This document shows positions 37,901 through 52,100 of a DNA stretch of 64,000 nt, one piece after another. A program made the translations under genes and the position numbers. Position 1 is the stretch's first letter; each line of letters begins with the position of its first letter. Under the pieces are notes generated by a model that worked only from the letters and a program-made list of their open reading frames with translations, had not been told where the DNA came from and did no database searches. Source of the DNA: Dryocosmus kuriphilus (lineage: Eukaryota; Arthropoda; Insecta; Hymenoptera; Cynipidae); NCBI GenBank assembly GCA_038277395.1, contig CM076195.1:25742376-25806375 (forward strand). The letters run 5' to 3'.

Positions 37901-40900
37901 AACCTGAATTGGAAGATAGAACGCGGGAATCCCACTCACGCCACCTACATAAAAGTTTCCAGCGGGCTAGGCCGGTATTACAGAGTCCATCCCACATGCA
38001 TGTTTCTAGAAGCTTCGAGAACTCGGGGTATCTCATATGCAACCTACCTGGAAGTTTCCAGAAAGGTCCTCTACCGGAACTTTCGGCAGCGACGCTTCGA
38101 GAAGTTTCGAGAACTCGGGGAACCACCGCTGTAGGTTGCATACATGTTTCTAGAAGCTTCGAGAACTCTGAGAATCCCCTAGCTCACATGCATATTTCTA
38201 GAGAATTCGTCTAAGGAATTTTTGAGACAACTGTTTCACATGCGTCGAACCTTCTAGAATGTAGGTCGAGTGTGGTACTGGCCTATAAAAGCAACATCGG
38301 ATTGCAGAGGCTTCAGTCTACCATCGAACACACGCACACACAGTACGAAGTTAATTATCTGGAGAAGATGGATCTCAGTATTATTAACAAATTTGGTCGG
38401 TTGGAAGAGATTTTACCTGTGAAATCGTTGTCTGACCGTACATGTCGAGTAACTGTAATTTGATTTGTAAATTTTGTTTATTGAGGAAAATTTTTGAATA
38501 ATAAATGATGACACTTACATATAAACTGGCTGTGTATTTATTATTTTAATTTATTTAGTTTTAATTTATAGCTAAGGGGAAAAAATGTTGAATTCATTTC
38601 GTGCGTTTTCCTCATTGCTCAGGATATGAGTCAAATTTTAGCTATGGAATTTCGTTGTTTTCACCGATGGATTTTCGGATATCGATGGGTTGAATTTCAA
38701 ATTTCACGCTCTAACTATCTGAGTACATTGCTCCAAGCATTGAGGGGCTTTAAAACATCGACGGGTAGAAATTCAGATTTGGCGTACATTCGATATTGTT
38801 TAAGTTAACTTTTTAAAAAGTCGTTCAATTAGTAAACAGTTAAGTATTATCAAAGTTGATATTGAATAATCAGTGACAATATTCGTATTCTTGGACCTAG
38901 AGCTTTCGATAAAGGAAAACCTCGAAGACTATAATAGTGATGCATGTTTAAGACTTTCTAGAAACTTCCCACGTACTGTTTCTAAAGATTCTTCTCGTAG
39001 GAATCTCTCCTAGATCACATGCATGTTTCTAGAAGCTTCAAGAAGAAAAGTTTCTGCTGAGTTGGTACTGCAAAGACCATCCTTGTCCCTATCCTGGTAA
39101 CAACTTATCGACAGATGGTGTTTTAGCACAGACACGAACAGAACACTGCCCTAAACTCTTATAGGCATACTATTCTCAAGTCTGTAGCTAAGCAACCCGC
39201 CGAACTGGTTTCCTAGTTTACCTACTGACGTGCCTCAGAACTCTCATAGCTCTCAGTCAGCTGTTTTTTTTCCTTTCAACCCTAGGGTTTGAAACTACTA
39301 CTTTCTGCCCCCTTTAAGGGAGATGCGGCGAATGTGGCGTGCATAACACATATCAATCGAAATCAAGAAAAATATAATCGATAATGTAATGGTAAAATAT
39401 GTAACGCGTAGATAAATACATTAGCTTTGCTAAAAAGTTCTTGTGCGTCAAGTTACCTTTCCCTATGGTTAATGCGGCGCCTCTGATTTTCATTTATTAT
39501 TTCAGATTGAGTATAATTTCCTAACAATCGAAGACATATTTTCAGTAAACTGAGGTATCTATATTGATGTGCAGCTTTTTTTTTTTTTAATTTAGAGGTT
39601 ATATTGCGAATATTATTAGATATCAAAGCTATGAAGATACAATTTCCAGAATTTCGGCTGCGGTGTCTTATCCGCTTCCGTATGATATATAAATGTAGAA
39701 GTATTTGTGTGTATGTTAACTAGCTTTATTGTGACACATGTGCATCCTTCGGAAAAGTCGGAAGATCAGTTTTACAACATCCTGCCGAAACAAAATGTCA
39801 GGCAAAAATGTCAGAGCAAATTCAGTCATTTTTAAGGTATGATTTAAAAGATTTCGTGTCCAGAGAATGTCTGTTCATTTTAGGGTCGTTTATATCACTT
39901 CAAAGCGGTTGCAAAACCGCAATCAACAAAATGTCTTTTAAAACCCATAAAAGCTTTGTATCCTTTTCATAAATAAATAAAAAATAATAATAAAAAATTA
40001 AAAGCAGGCAACTTTAATATTATACAACTGATACTTTATTTTTTCTAATAAAATATTTAAGTTAAATATAGGTAAAAATGGCTGAAAAATAACTGGCTCT
40101 GACATTTTTCAGCCATTCTCCAGTCATTTTGTTTCGGCAGGGCAGTTTCATTACATTTGGAGCAAAATACTTTAAGTTTTACCGGTTTTGTGGCAGCTGT
40201 CATGATGGAAGTGAAGCACCCGAAACAAACTTTTCATCATAAAAATCAAACACTAATTAACCAATTTTTTTCATCGTTTGTCATTGCATTCATAAATACA
40301 TATAGTGAACCTAACCTTACATGTCCATAGTGAGCTGTAACGTCCGAGAGATATTTTCATTAGTTTAATTTTGTTTACCTTCACCTCACATCGTCTTTAG
40401 TTTAATTGATGTAGATGCCTCGCGAGAAGAGACTGAAGGTATTTGACCTCAGGTCTACCTTGGACCCTTAGCGTTAATTTTAAAGATTATCTTACGTATC
40501 ATCACATTGGTTTTCTCATCTTATAAGTTTGTCATCCTGTACGCTACCTTCTAATTTTAACGCTTTACTACTATACCGTCCTTCCAGATTTCTAGGGACG
40601 ATGTCGTTTTCGAGAAGGCCAGATTGAGACACACTTTTCTTGCCAGCTTTCTAATAGATTACCCTGAAATCTTAAACTTTGAAAATGGGAATCTTTCGTA
40701 TTCGGTTTTCTGCAATGCCTCTAAACTCTCACTTAGTTTTGGGATACTCTAAATGCTAACAGTCTAAGATCTTTACAACAAGGGCTAGAAATATGAGTAC
40801 CCTCGGTGCCAAATATAATTGACCAAGGATACTGTTTGTCCTTTGGGGCAGTCTCAGGCCTTATCCGAGCAATCTAGATAGCCATTTATGGCAACCATAA

Positions 40901-43900
40901 ACAACGCAAAGCAAGCTGCTACCTTGCGTCAGAAAGAAAAATACCATCGGTGACGTCATCATACGTCACCAGCCTTGGCAGATATTTTCGAGTGGAAATT
41001 CGGAATTTCACAAAGATGCCTACTCCTTGCCTTTGGGCCTTGCTGGGGGTAATTTGGGAGTGGAAGGGAGAAGCAGCCCCCGCGTTCAGAGAGAGTCCTC
41101 ATTTTCAAAAACAGACAGTTGATCTTCCGACTTCACTCTGACTGGATATTCAGAGATCGGGTGCATTTTCCGGGATTTGGCTCACGTCTAACCCTTTGGG
41201 ACATACATCGACCAAAGCCGCGAGTATTCCGCGGGGCGCGAAGACCAATACCGAGGTTCCTCCCGCGAAAAAGAAAACTTCACTTGTGCTTAAATTCACT
41301 TTTTGCCGGATTACTGTCTCGGTAGATATAACTCATTTATTTTTTATTTCACTGCGCTCAACCTGGCTTCCTCAATCTGGCGATCTTCCCTAGACATTCT
41401 GCAAGCACCAACGTAAGCCTATGTATTGTTGTATTTACTTAAGCTTTACTTTGACAATCTTTTCTCTTGCGGATCTATTATGATAAAAGATCCCTTCTTC
41501 TTGTATTATAAATCTAATTGTTTAATTTATTTTCACTGGTGTTAACCCTTTAAATCCTTAATTGCAAACAAGGTGAGACCTCCCTTCATTAAGTTAATAC
41601 CCGCCTTTGTAAATCTCTCAGCCGCTCGAGAGATTTAGAAAATAATTTAATCTTAAATAATAATTTAATATCTTGCTGTACGCCCACTCAGGACGTAACA
41701 GAGCAGGTTTTAATGAAAGCTACTGCGCACCATTACCCGCTTCACCGCCTTCGCCATTTCTCCTCTACTGGCATGGGAAGTCGAATTTTCAGTTGAGATG
41801 TTACGAAAAAAATTTTAATTGTCTGATTGGGCTTTAAACTTAATTAATGATGGACATCATTTGGGACTAAATCCTTTCGAATTTCATGACCCTATCTCAA
41901 CTTATTTTTGAGTTATAATAAAAAAGCAATGTTCACACGCACACACAGCCACACACGCGCGGAATTTTTTAAAACCATCATTTTCGGACTCCTGAGGTCG
42001 AATTATGTCAAGGTGTGTCAAAAAATAAAGTTTGAAAATTTTTATCGATACAAAGCTTCCTCTATCAGGAAGCAATTATGTAATTTCAAACGATTTTCAT
42101 AATAGTTAAATTTTGAAAGTTTACAATTGATTAAACAGCCCGACAGCAAAGTGTCTTGACAGCAGACTAGATCACTATACCCTTATGGATTTTGACCCGC
42201 TGAATACCAATCTGATGTCAGATTTGATCCATCAGGTCAGTATTTTTAAAAAATGGCGAATCCAGTTTGGCGGACGAGTTCATCAAAAACTATTTGGATT
42301 TATTTGAAACGTCGTATATTAGGGCTTTTGTAGTCGCTGATGACGAATTTTAGATTGAAATTTCGAAATTCAAAATGTCGGATTCCGTATAAACTCGACC
42401 GCCATATTGGACCGGCCATTTTTGAATTTCGAAATTTCGACCAGAGATTCTTCATCATCGATTACAAAAGGCCTCATATGCGACGTTTCAAATAATTCCA
42501 AACATCCTGGCGAAAGTCTCGGATTGGAATTCAATCCGGTCCGGTGCGAACTATTCAGGTTGATTCTGATATCTATATCTATCCGAATGTGATTCATTCC
42601 GAACCAATACGAAAAATGTTTTCAATCTAGTTCCATGCAAACCGGTTGAAAATGAATCCGACTCAGTCCTAGTCAATCCAAACTACCAATCCGAATGAAT
42701 CCGAAGAAAAAATTACAATCCGAATGAATCCGATGAATCCGAATTCTGAGTGAATTTGATTCATTCGGATTGAAAATTCAGTTTAGATCAATCCGAGTTC
42801 TGATTCATTTAGATTCATTCTGATTGAAAATTTGCTTCGGATTCATTCGAATTGTAAGTTCGGTTTGACTCAGACTGAGTCGGATTAATTTTCAACCAAT
42901 TTTCATCGAATGTGAATGAAAACTTTTTTCGGATTGGTTTAGAATGAATCACATTCGGGTGGATATAGATATCGAAATGAATCTGAATAGTTCGAACAAG
43001 TTTGGTACGATTATTACCTACTATTATCAAGGGGTTTTTACCGTGAACCATGTTGTAATATCAACAGATTTGAAGTAATTTTACCACGGACTCTGTGAGT
43101 TTGATCAAGCTTAGTAAATTCAACTCGACGAATGTTGTTACTAATATTACCTACTTTAAACGTTACATATTTACATCATATTTATTCATTTTGATGAAAT
43201 GAATCGATTGAACTATATCAAAACCTTCTGTGACCTATGAAGAACAAACGAAAAACATAAATTAATAATGAGCAGTAAGAAATAATAAACGATAAACAAT
43301 AAATAATAGAAAAAGCACAGGCAAAGTCGCCTTTTCCATTCCCCAGACTCTTTGCAATCTAATATCCCCTTTTCCATTCCCCCAGACTCCTTTTTCAATA
43401 CAAAATCCCCCTTTCTTATCCCATCAGTGTCCTTTTACAGTCCAAAATTGCAGGTATTCAGTTTATATAATTCAATAGAACATTTATGATACCTGGTTAT
43501 CTCCAAACAAAAATTTTCATGTTCAAGAATTTATCAATTTTTCAATTTTTTTTTTTTATGAGTAATTTGCTTTAATATTAAGAATATAGCAACCTAATAA
43601 GTGCCAAATTTTTTTTTATAAGATTACTCGACTGACACCTATTTGAAATTTGTGAAGACTATATGACCAACTGTAGTAAATCTATATAAAGTTATGAAAT
43701 ATATTTCTATGAAGACGAGTACTCAATCCATGATTATCACAGGCCTGCAAAATTTGAGGTTTTGTCCGTTACAGAAACGACAGGGGGTGAATCTAGAAGA
43801 TTTTTTTATGCTAAAAACGAATCCGGCCGCAGAAATTGTTTAGCACATCAGGTTTTGGAGTAGATTTAGGTTAAATGGTCAAAAAATGTCTTTTGACCTA

Positions 43901-46068
43901 TTAATTCATTGTCGGGAAACGGATTTTTTATATTTTTTTCTAAATCGTAATTGTTCTGGATTGAAAGATTGAAAATTGCTGAAATCGTTTTAGAATTAAA
44001 CACGATTGAAATGAGACATAATCTTTTCACGATAGAAGGGATTGAAACGCATATTTCAAAAACTGGATTGTTTAGGTATTCAAAACGTTTTAAATTCGAC
44101 GATATTTACACGCATTTTATTTCAGTTTAAATTAAAGCTCCTTAGCGGGCAGTGGACGCATGATCAGGTGATGATGATGATCCAGCCAGTGAAGACAAGA
44201 TCAAATGGCGATGAACGATGACGATGATGATGATTAGTTGGATCCCTAATACGCATGAGTCGCATGACCAGTATTATAAATTAAAACCTGCATATCTCAT
44301 CTAAAAAAGTCGATTCGTACAGCGGCAAAAAAAATAGATTTTAAAGGTGAAGACTAGTACTATACGATGCCGTTTTCGAAAAAAAAAATCAATTTCCCCA
44401 CAGTAAATTCCTAAATTTGGCCATATTGGCCATTTTTGACCATTTAACCTAAAATTACTCCAAAACCTGACGTGTTAGACAATTTCTGCGGCCGAATTTT
44501 TGTTTCAGCGTCGAAAAATCTATAAGATTCACTTCCTGACATTTCTGTAACTGACCCTTGCAGTACTGTGAATTACCAGTAAACACACCCATAATGAATC
44601 CACAGTACATACTTTGCAGCTGTTTTTAAATTGGAAACATTACGAAATGAACGATTGTAAGCTTCGTCCAAAACTCAACACTTGTTAAATTAGAATTGTG
44701 AAATTAAAACGTTTCTTATTATACTCAAATCTTTTAAAGATGAATATTTTTAATTTAAATCATTTATAATGAGTAATTGTAAAATTGTCATTTATACTTT
44801 TCAAAATTCAAGAATTTTACTTCTAAATTAAAAACTTACAAAATGGAACAATTGAAATAGCAGCTGCGGCGCGGTGCACCTAAGTTTGGCTCAAATTGTT
44901 AAGAAAGAAGAATATTGTTAAAAAATTCCGAGACTGATTTTATATCTCCGAAACTATTGGAGGCAGCAAGTTGTGAATTTGTGGGCATATCACCTGAACC
45001 TTTCCCTCCACCTAACAAAAAGGGCGACCAAAATCCTTTGTTCAGGCCAAGTGTATCCTTTAATTATTGAACAACCATCCTTCGCGTTGGTCGGATCTCT
45101 ATGCGTGGAATATATCGGACGAGAAAAAGCAGCATGTGTGCAAAAACTTTTATTTAAAACTTGCTGAAACCCACACGTAAACTTCTGAAATGTTCAAACT
45201 TGCTTATGTGAACATTTTGGAGCCGTGCGAGAACTTTGGAGAGGTATAAAAGATTTAAAGCAGGAAGATTACACAGCCCCACAAAAAAATAAAAGTGTCA
45301 TGTGCGGCAGACTACAGTACCCTACCCTTACGTATTTTGACCCGCTAAACGCAAATCCGGAAGCGAAATCTTTCTATCACGTCAATTTTTTGAGAAAATT
45401 GATTTTTTTTTAAAATTTCTTTGAAATAATATAGGGAGCAATCCTGAAATTCCAGAAACTTCTAATAGGGCTTAAATTAAAGTTTGAACCTTTGTCTTCA
45501 AAACACTTATATCTAAAAAAAAATGTTCTTTCGCCTGTCTTAAGCGGTAATGGGTTTTTGCTGCGCGTGCGTGCCTGTTCTCTACCCGAGCGGTGATGTG
45601 ATGAGCGAGCGCGCGCGCAGCAAAAACCTATTAGCGCTCAAGACAGGCGACGGAAACATTTTTTAGATACAACTGTTTTAAAGAAAAAGTTCCAAACATT
45701 AATTTCAACCCTGTTAGAAGTCTCGAGAACTTCAGAATGGCGCCCTATGTTGTTTCAATGAAATTTCCAAAAACATCAATTTTTTCAAAAAGTTGACGTG
45801 ATAGAAAGATTTCGCTTCCTGGATTCATGTTCAGCGGGTTGGAATACGTAAGGGTAGGATACTGTAGTTTGCCGCACATGACACTTTTATTTGTAAGGCT
45901 GTGTTATCGATCGATGACGATCTACGTAACGGACGCCCTTCTGCAAACAGAAATGAGGTCCGAATGAATCCTTGTAATCAGAATTTGGCGAAAGATGCCA
46001 ATCTGACTGAAATCAAGGATGTAGGAAGATACCAAATCGTGGTAAAGGGTGCAGTTTTTATGAATTAA

Positions 46069-46145
<77 letters not shown>

Positions 46146-49100
46146 GAATTTTTTAGTTAAATGAACTTTATTATTTTAAGTGACTAGTCACAACGATAGC
46201 ATATATACATATTTTAATTGAGACACAAAACATAAATGAAATTAAACTTAAAATAAGCATTTTTTTATACACTGGATACTTATTTTAACTAAATACTTTG
46301 TACTTTAGCATGAACAGGGAATTTGTAATCTACAGTTAATCTCGAGCGCCGTACGAATGAGGCTTGTATCTCAATTAGGCTTATTACGACCTCTTCCAGT
46401 GGGAATCAAAACCAGACCGAGAGACAAAGGTTGGAAACTTGAATTAGTCAATAACATCAGTTTAAAGATCACTACGCGTTGGACTCAGTCTCTCCAAAAT
46501 AGTCACAACCGTCCGACACGGAGGTCGAAACTGAACTAAAAAAAGAAAGCGGGACGCCGACCGCTAGTTGAGCAAGCCACCAAACAAAAAATCACTGCCA
46601 CTCCCTACCAGCAGTCGAGAGTTCGAGCAGCAGACACTAAGAAAGTGACTGCGCGAAACAATAGGATCAGGGACAAATTTCAAAGAACAAACTTCTTATT
46701 ATAAATAGTTAACATTTCCTGATTACATAGAAAAATCCATTGTATATTGTGACAAATTTAAATGTGACAAGTTCAAAAAAGTATTAATTGACTTAAGTTT
46801 ATCTCTCCAATTCACAAAATGTACTTGACATTTAACTTAAACACTAGGGTAGCGCTTATCAATATATAAATTACTAGGGGGCTCCGCCCCCTGCTCGCTT
46901 CACTCGCCAACCCCCCTCGGGGGTATTCCTATCAGTATTCTGTATTCCTATCAGTATTCTGTATTCCTATCAGTATTCTGGATTCCTGTCACTAATGTTT
47001 TTCCTAAAATGTCGGTTCATTTCTGTAGTCCCAAATATTAAATTTTTTAATTCTACAGAATAAGGATCATTAGGAGGAAGTTCGATTTTACCCTGATGGC
47101 AGTAGGTATTCTTTGATCTTGATGCTGCTTGTTGAATAAATGTTAACGCTTTGCAATACTTACACTCAACACTCATGTCACCATTATCCAAATAATCTAC
47201 TTGCTGCCCGTCTTCATATAATCGTAACATTAGTTTTGGTTTCGATCTTCTGTAAGAATCTTTATTTCTTTTCTTTTCATTTTCATATTTTTTTCAGTTC
47301 TAAAATTTTCTTTTCTTCCCGATCCACGTTTTTTCTGAAGCTGCTCCGCTGTTAAATTTTGAACTTTTCTTCTTCCTAACAATGAACACGATAAGGCAGC
47401 AACACACAAAATATATTTATAGATGTGACGCGCGCGACCTTCGCCACCAGAATGATGGTCGAGTTTTATTCTTCGTTCTTCCTTATACGATATTCGCAGT
47501 CACCGCCTAAAGACTTTTTTATATAATAGAAGGATGTTTTCAAAAATAATATCTATCCAATCCTTTCCACTTAGTGACAGAAACTCATTCAAATTTTTTC
47601 AATTCCAAAAAAAAGTTTTAGTGGTTCATGGCAGTTTTTAAGACTGTCAAAATTATACAATTTTTTAAAATTGTATTATGTATGCAAAAATTTTAGAAAT
47701 TTTTTTTGTTTACTGTTTCGCCTAGCAAGTAAGAATTTAAAAATTCAAAATGAAGAAAACAAATTCCTGATCATTACAAGATTTCTTTTCTAAGTAAGGA
47801 AAAATGATTTCTTTCATTCGGCTAGATTAGCAGTCCTTTATAAAATTTAAAAGGTTTTCTATAACTTTGAACTTGTTTCGTTTAAATTAGAGTAAAAGGC
47901 CATAGTTTTATTTTTACAAAAAAAAAAAAAATATTTACCTATAATTTTGGTGAATTTTGCTGTTTGTAGTGATTTTTAAATTGTTATTACTGAGTATAGA
48001 AATATTTTGTTGAAAAAAATAAAATGATGACGCGTTATTCTAAATTATTTATTGTTGACAATGTTAAAGAGCTTCAAATCTTTCATTTGCCAAAGTTATA
48101 CCTAATGCATTTTTTCGATTTTAGATGCTCGATCCCTCACAATTTGTGAGATTCCGGAAAAAAATTCCCTTTAGGTTTGAACCAGGGGTATGCCACGACC
48201 CATTGTATAACGAGCAAAACTTGTGCCATGCGTTGTCCACAGCGGCAAAGTGACCGGTAGAGGCGCGTCAATCGTCACTCTATAAGTATGACCAGCCTAA
48301 CACGTCTGAAATTTGCAATAGCGAGAGCAGCGAGAGGTATTTCCATATTATTTATTAATTTATTTGAGTTTTTTTGAAATGAAATGTGAACAAAAATGGG
48401 TGGAAGTTATTGTATAATACCGAATTGTACAAACGGGTATAAAACGAAAAATTAAAAGGGAAGTAGGTCTATTTATTTTCCGTACCAAAGGATTATGTTG
48501 AGCAGTGTCAAACTGCAATTTTACAACACGAAAGTGATTTCAAATGCAAAGTTGGTCAAGTCGTTTGCGAAACACATGTTTTAGTTTCTGATATTGTTTG
48601 GGAGGAAAAAGTTTTAGCTCCTGGATGGAAGCGTTATGTCGGTAAGTAGTTCAATTTATGTAAAGATTTGTAAACACTATTAACCTCTGTTCTCCACTCC
48701 ATAACCTCTTAACTTGCTTCCGTCGATTAAAAATGTCAATATACTTTACAGTTGCGAAACAAAACAAAACAAATCTTATAAACACTAAAAAAGAAAAACT
48801 CTAAAAATGTTTAAACTTATATTTAGTTGTATTGAAAGATCCTTTATTTGCCTTTATCGAACGATTTGATTCAAAAATTTTTGTATATTGTAATTAAGTA
48901 AGAAATAGTTTTGCTTATAATTAGATAACTGTCAAATTTAATTTAAATAATAATAATTATGTTAAATAATTTTTTAGACACAACATTACAAAGTACCATG
49001 ATTAAAAAAAGATGTTGTCCCAACTCAGTTTCCAAACTGTCGCGAGTTATTTATCAAAGAACCTCGTCTGTTATTAAAACGAAACTTCGCGCCAAAGCCA

Positions 49101-52100
49101 TCATCTTTAGATTTCTCAGGATCCGAAGAATTTCATAAGATTTTAGGAAAGCGTAAAGTTTCAGATTTTTCAGAAGAAATTAGAGAAGAGAATACGAAAA
49201 GTGTTAAAAAACAAAAAGTCTCTATTATTGGTGAGAATCATGATATATTTTCGAATAACGTTCCGAGTAATTTTCTTTTTGAAAATATATTTAATAAAGC
49301 AGACAGTGTATATCATCCGATTAGTTGGTTGCGAAATAATATCCAAATTGGTGATCTTCGATTTGTAAATTTTTTTCAGATAATTTGGAAAAGAGAGAAT
49401 GAAATTACAAAAACTGTGTGCACTAAAAAAGTGGTAATTGACGACGAATTACAAATAAGCATTTTTTTAATGCCGGACCAGTAGATAAAAATAAGTTCGA
49501 AATAACAGATGACCCTATAAGATCTATTAAATAGATTTAAAAAATTGTTCACATTGTGGATGAGATAAATTTTTGGCCTGGATTCACATTGAGATGTGAA
49601 GTAGAAAAGGTGGAAACAGCATTTTCTTATCTAGATAGAAATAAAGTTTTTCGGCATATAAAGTGCCCTCTTTACATGTCTAAATATTCTCGAAAAACTA
49701 AATGTGATTACTGCACACTTGCAAAAAGAACTCTAGATAGAAAAATTGTTCGTCTTCAACGGATCGATGAAAATATAAAAAGATTTGAGCTAAAATATGG
49801 CCTTAAAGATGACGAAAGAAATTCGAATTGGCGGAAAGTTCAACAAAAATTGAAAGCAGCCACTATGGCAAAAAAAAGAGCTATCAGTAAAGTGAATTTG
49901 CTAAAAAAATCGCTTAAGAAATGTAAGAAGAAAATTGCTGACGTATCTAAAGAGTATTTGGCGGAAAAACTGAATTCTTGCGAGTCACTTTGCATTCTAC
50001 TATAGGTTTATCTAATTATTTATTGAATGAGTGCAAATGTGATTACGTGCTGACAGGAAAAATGAATAAAAATTCACTGGAGGTTCACATATTTTTTACA
50101 TAGTTTTTCATAACTACATGTGTTTCAGATCAACGGTTACAACTTTAAAAAATGCTTTAATGTGCCAGTCTCATCAGTCTTACCAGTAAATTGGCTAAAT
50201 TGTTTGTCTTTTAACGGCTCTTGCCCACAAAATCTAGGGAAAGGCTGCTAAGTTAAAAAGATAAATACAAGTGAAGGTGAAACAATTAGAACGGGTCCGC
50301 GAAATTCCACTCAGTAACTTGGAGAGTGGCGTGAGTCTAACCGAAAGGAAAGGAACTTACACCTACAGAGAGAGAGAAGGTACTTTGTATAAAAAATAAA
50401 GCCACAAGAGTTGATTCCATTAATTAAGCAATCAGCGTATTTAACAACAAATGAAGGATGATTGTAACAGGAAAGGTCAAGTTCTTTTACAAAGCAGACA
50501 AATAAACTGTGAGTTGACCCCCAAAGTTACCCCCCTCATTTACAAGCAATTTACAGGTTTATGCGTGAATAAAAAGAGACTTACAGAATCGGCAAAACAA
50601 AAGTTCGAGGGTTGCGCTGAAGCCGCCAAGGTACAATAGATAATTATCTGACGAGTGCACCCCGAAACGGTGGGTTGCTAAATTCAAATGACGAGTGTCT
50701 GCACAACATTGACCGCCGAACACTCCCTTTTACTTTCACACAATAATATTCAGCCGTCTTACCTGGGACACCACTTAGCCCGAAGGGAAAAATCTCCACA
50801 GTTATATTAAAGCAAATAGTCGCACAGCGAAAACAGAAAACGGAGACTACAATTTTATTACAACCATATTCGGCGCTCGTCCAGATAAAAGTGTCTCATC
50901 ACGACCGACGCTTTCGGCGGCTAATCGCGTCGACGCGTCCCCCTGCGCACGACCAGCTCTACGTTGTCGGCTTATATGCTCCATGGTGGTAAAAGGTCTG
51001 GTGCTGGAGATGTAGAAGGCCGTTACCTCGGTGTCCGGAAAGTGTCGCCACTGCCACCATTTTCGAACATTATATGGTCGCGGGCGATTCAGAGACGGGA
51101 GCCTCATCCGTGCTCTGCTCCCGTTGTACGGCAGCTTGCCGTACCCACGACCGTTCAATTCTTTGGGACAGGGCTTGACCTAGAATGGATCCAAAATGGA
51201 GGTAGTGACGGCCTCGTGAAATGCACCAACTCACAATCCACTCGCCCGGTGACTCGACTCTTTCGTAGACAAAATAAAACAAAAAGAGAAACAAAATACA
51301 TAAGACTATGAATAGAACTCTCGATTCGATCCAGAGACACTTGACCAATCCTTTATAAGTGCCTTCAAGATAAGAACAGCAAAAGACCGACAGAAACCTT
51401 AAAAATTGTTGACTCCTGTCTGGACTTTATACTCGCGTGGGCCTTCGCGAAGGAAGGAGGAACTGTTTACATAATAATATAACACAGACAAATTTAAGTA
51501 ACGTGCAGTCGAAACTGCCACGTTACAGTCTGCATATCTATTCGTCTACTTTATGTCGTCTGCATCTTTATAATATAGGGCTAGTTCATACAATAGCTAA
51601 TTATGTAGGATAATTTTAGAAATCTTTACATTTTTGGTAACTTTTGTTATTGATTATAGATATTTTCATGCTATTCGATTTGCTGGTGGAGCAAATGATC
51701 ACCCTGCTACCCCTACCTTCAAGCAAATCTATAAAATCCTGACATTTACAGCATCCTAAAACCTCCCAAGAAGGAAAATTGTTCGCCTGTCGATGATAAT
51801 CCAATTGAACCTCTGACTTCCTTATCTCAGCTTAAAGAAATATGCAAATCCAACAACAGAAATTGACTCCAAGGAATTAAAAACAAACTAAAGACGGTAA
51901 TAAATTCTGAAAATCCTGATTTTAGTGATTTCGGTCAAATTCCCGAAGATTTTAAAGATAACAAAGCAGCCAATGCTGAAGATCCGCTTGTCGACTGCAT
52001 TAACTATTATTCGATAGGTGCCATTTGCCGTAATATGCTGGCACATACGAAATGCGAAAATTGCAAAAAAGCGTTTACTACGTCTTGTGTAGAAAAATTA

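Noticed and set aside
37770..38214. Frames over the heat-shock-element region
   Set aside because: They arise from the repeated TTCnnGAA units and carry no family motif.
38004..38463. Ordinary hsp70 gene promoter
   Set aside because: The frame after the promoter is 31 codons with no Hsp70 start motif, and no Hsp70 coding sequence follows.
50847..51348. Arg-rich frames on both strands near 51 kb
   Set aside because: They lie in an LTR and have no motif; GC-rich LTR sequence yields open frames by chance.
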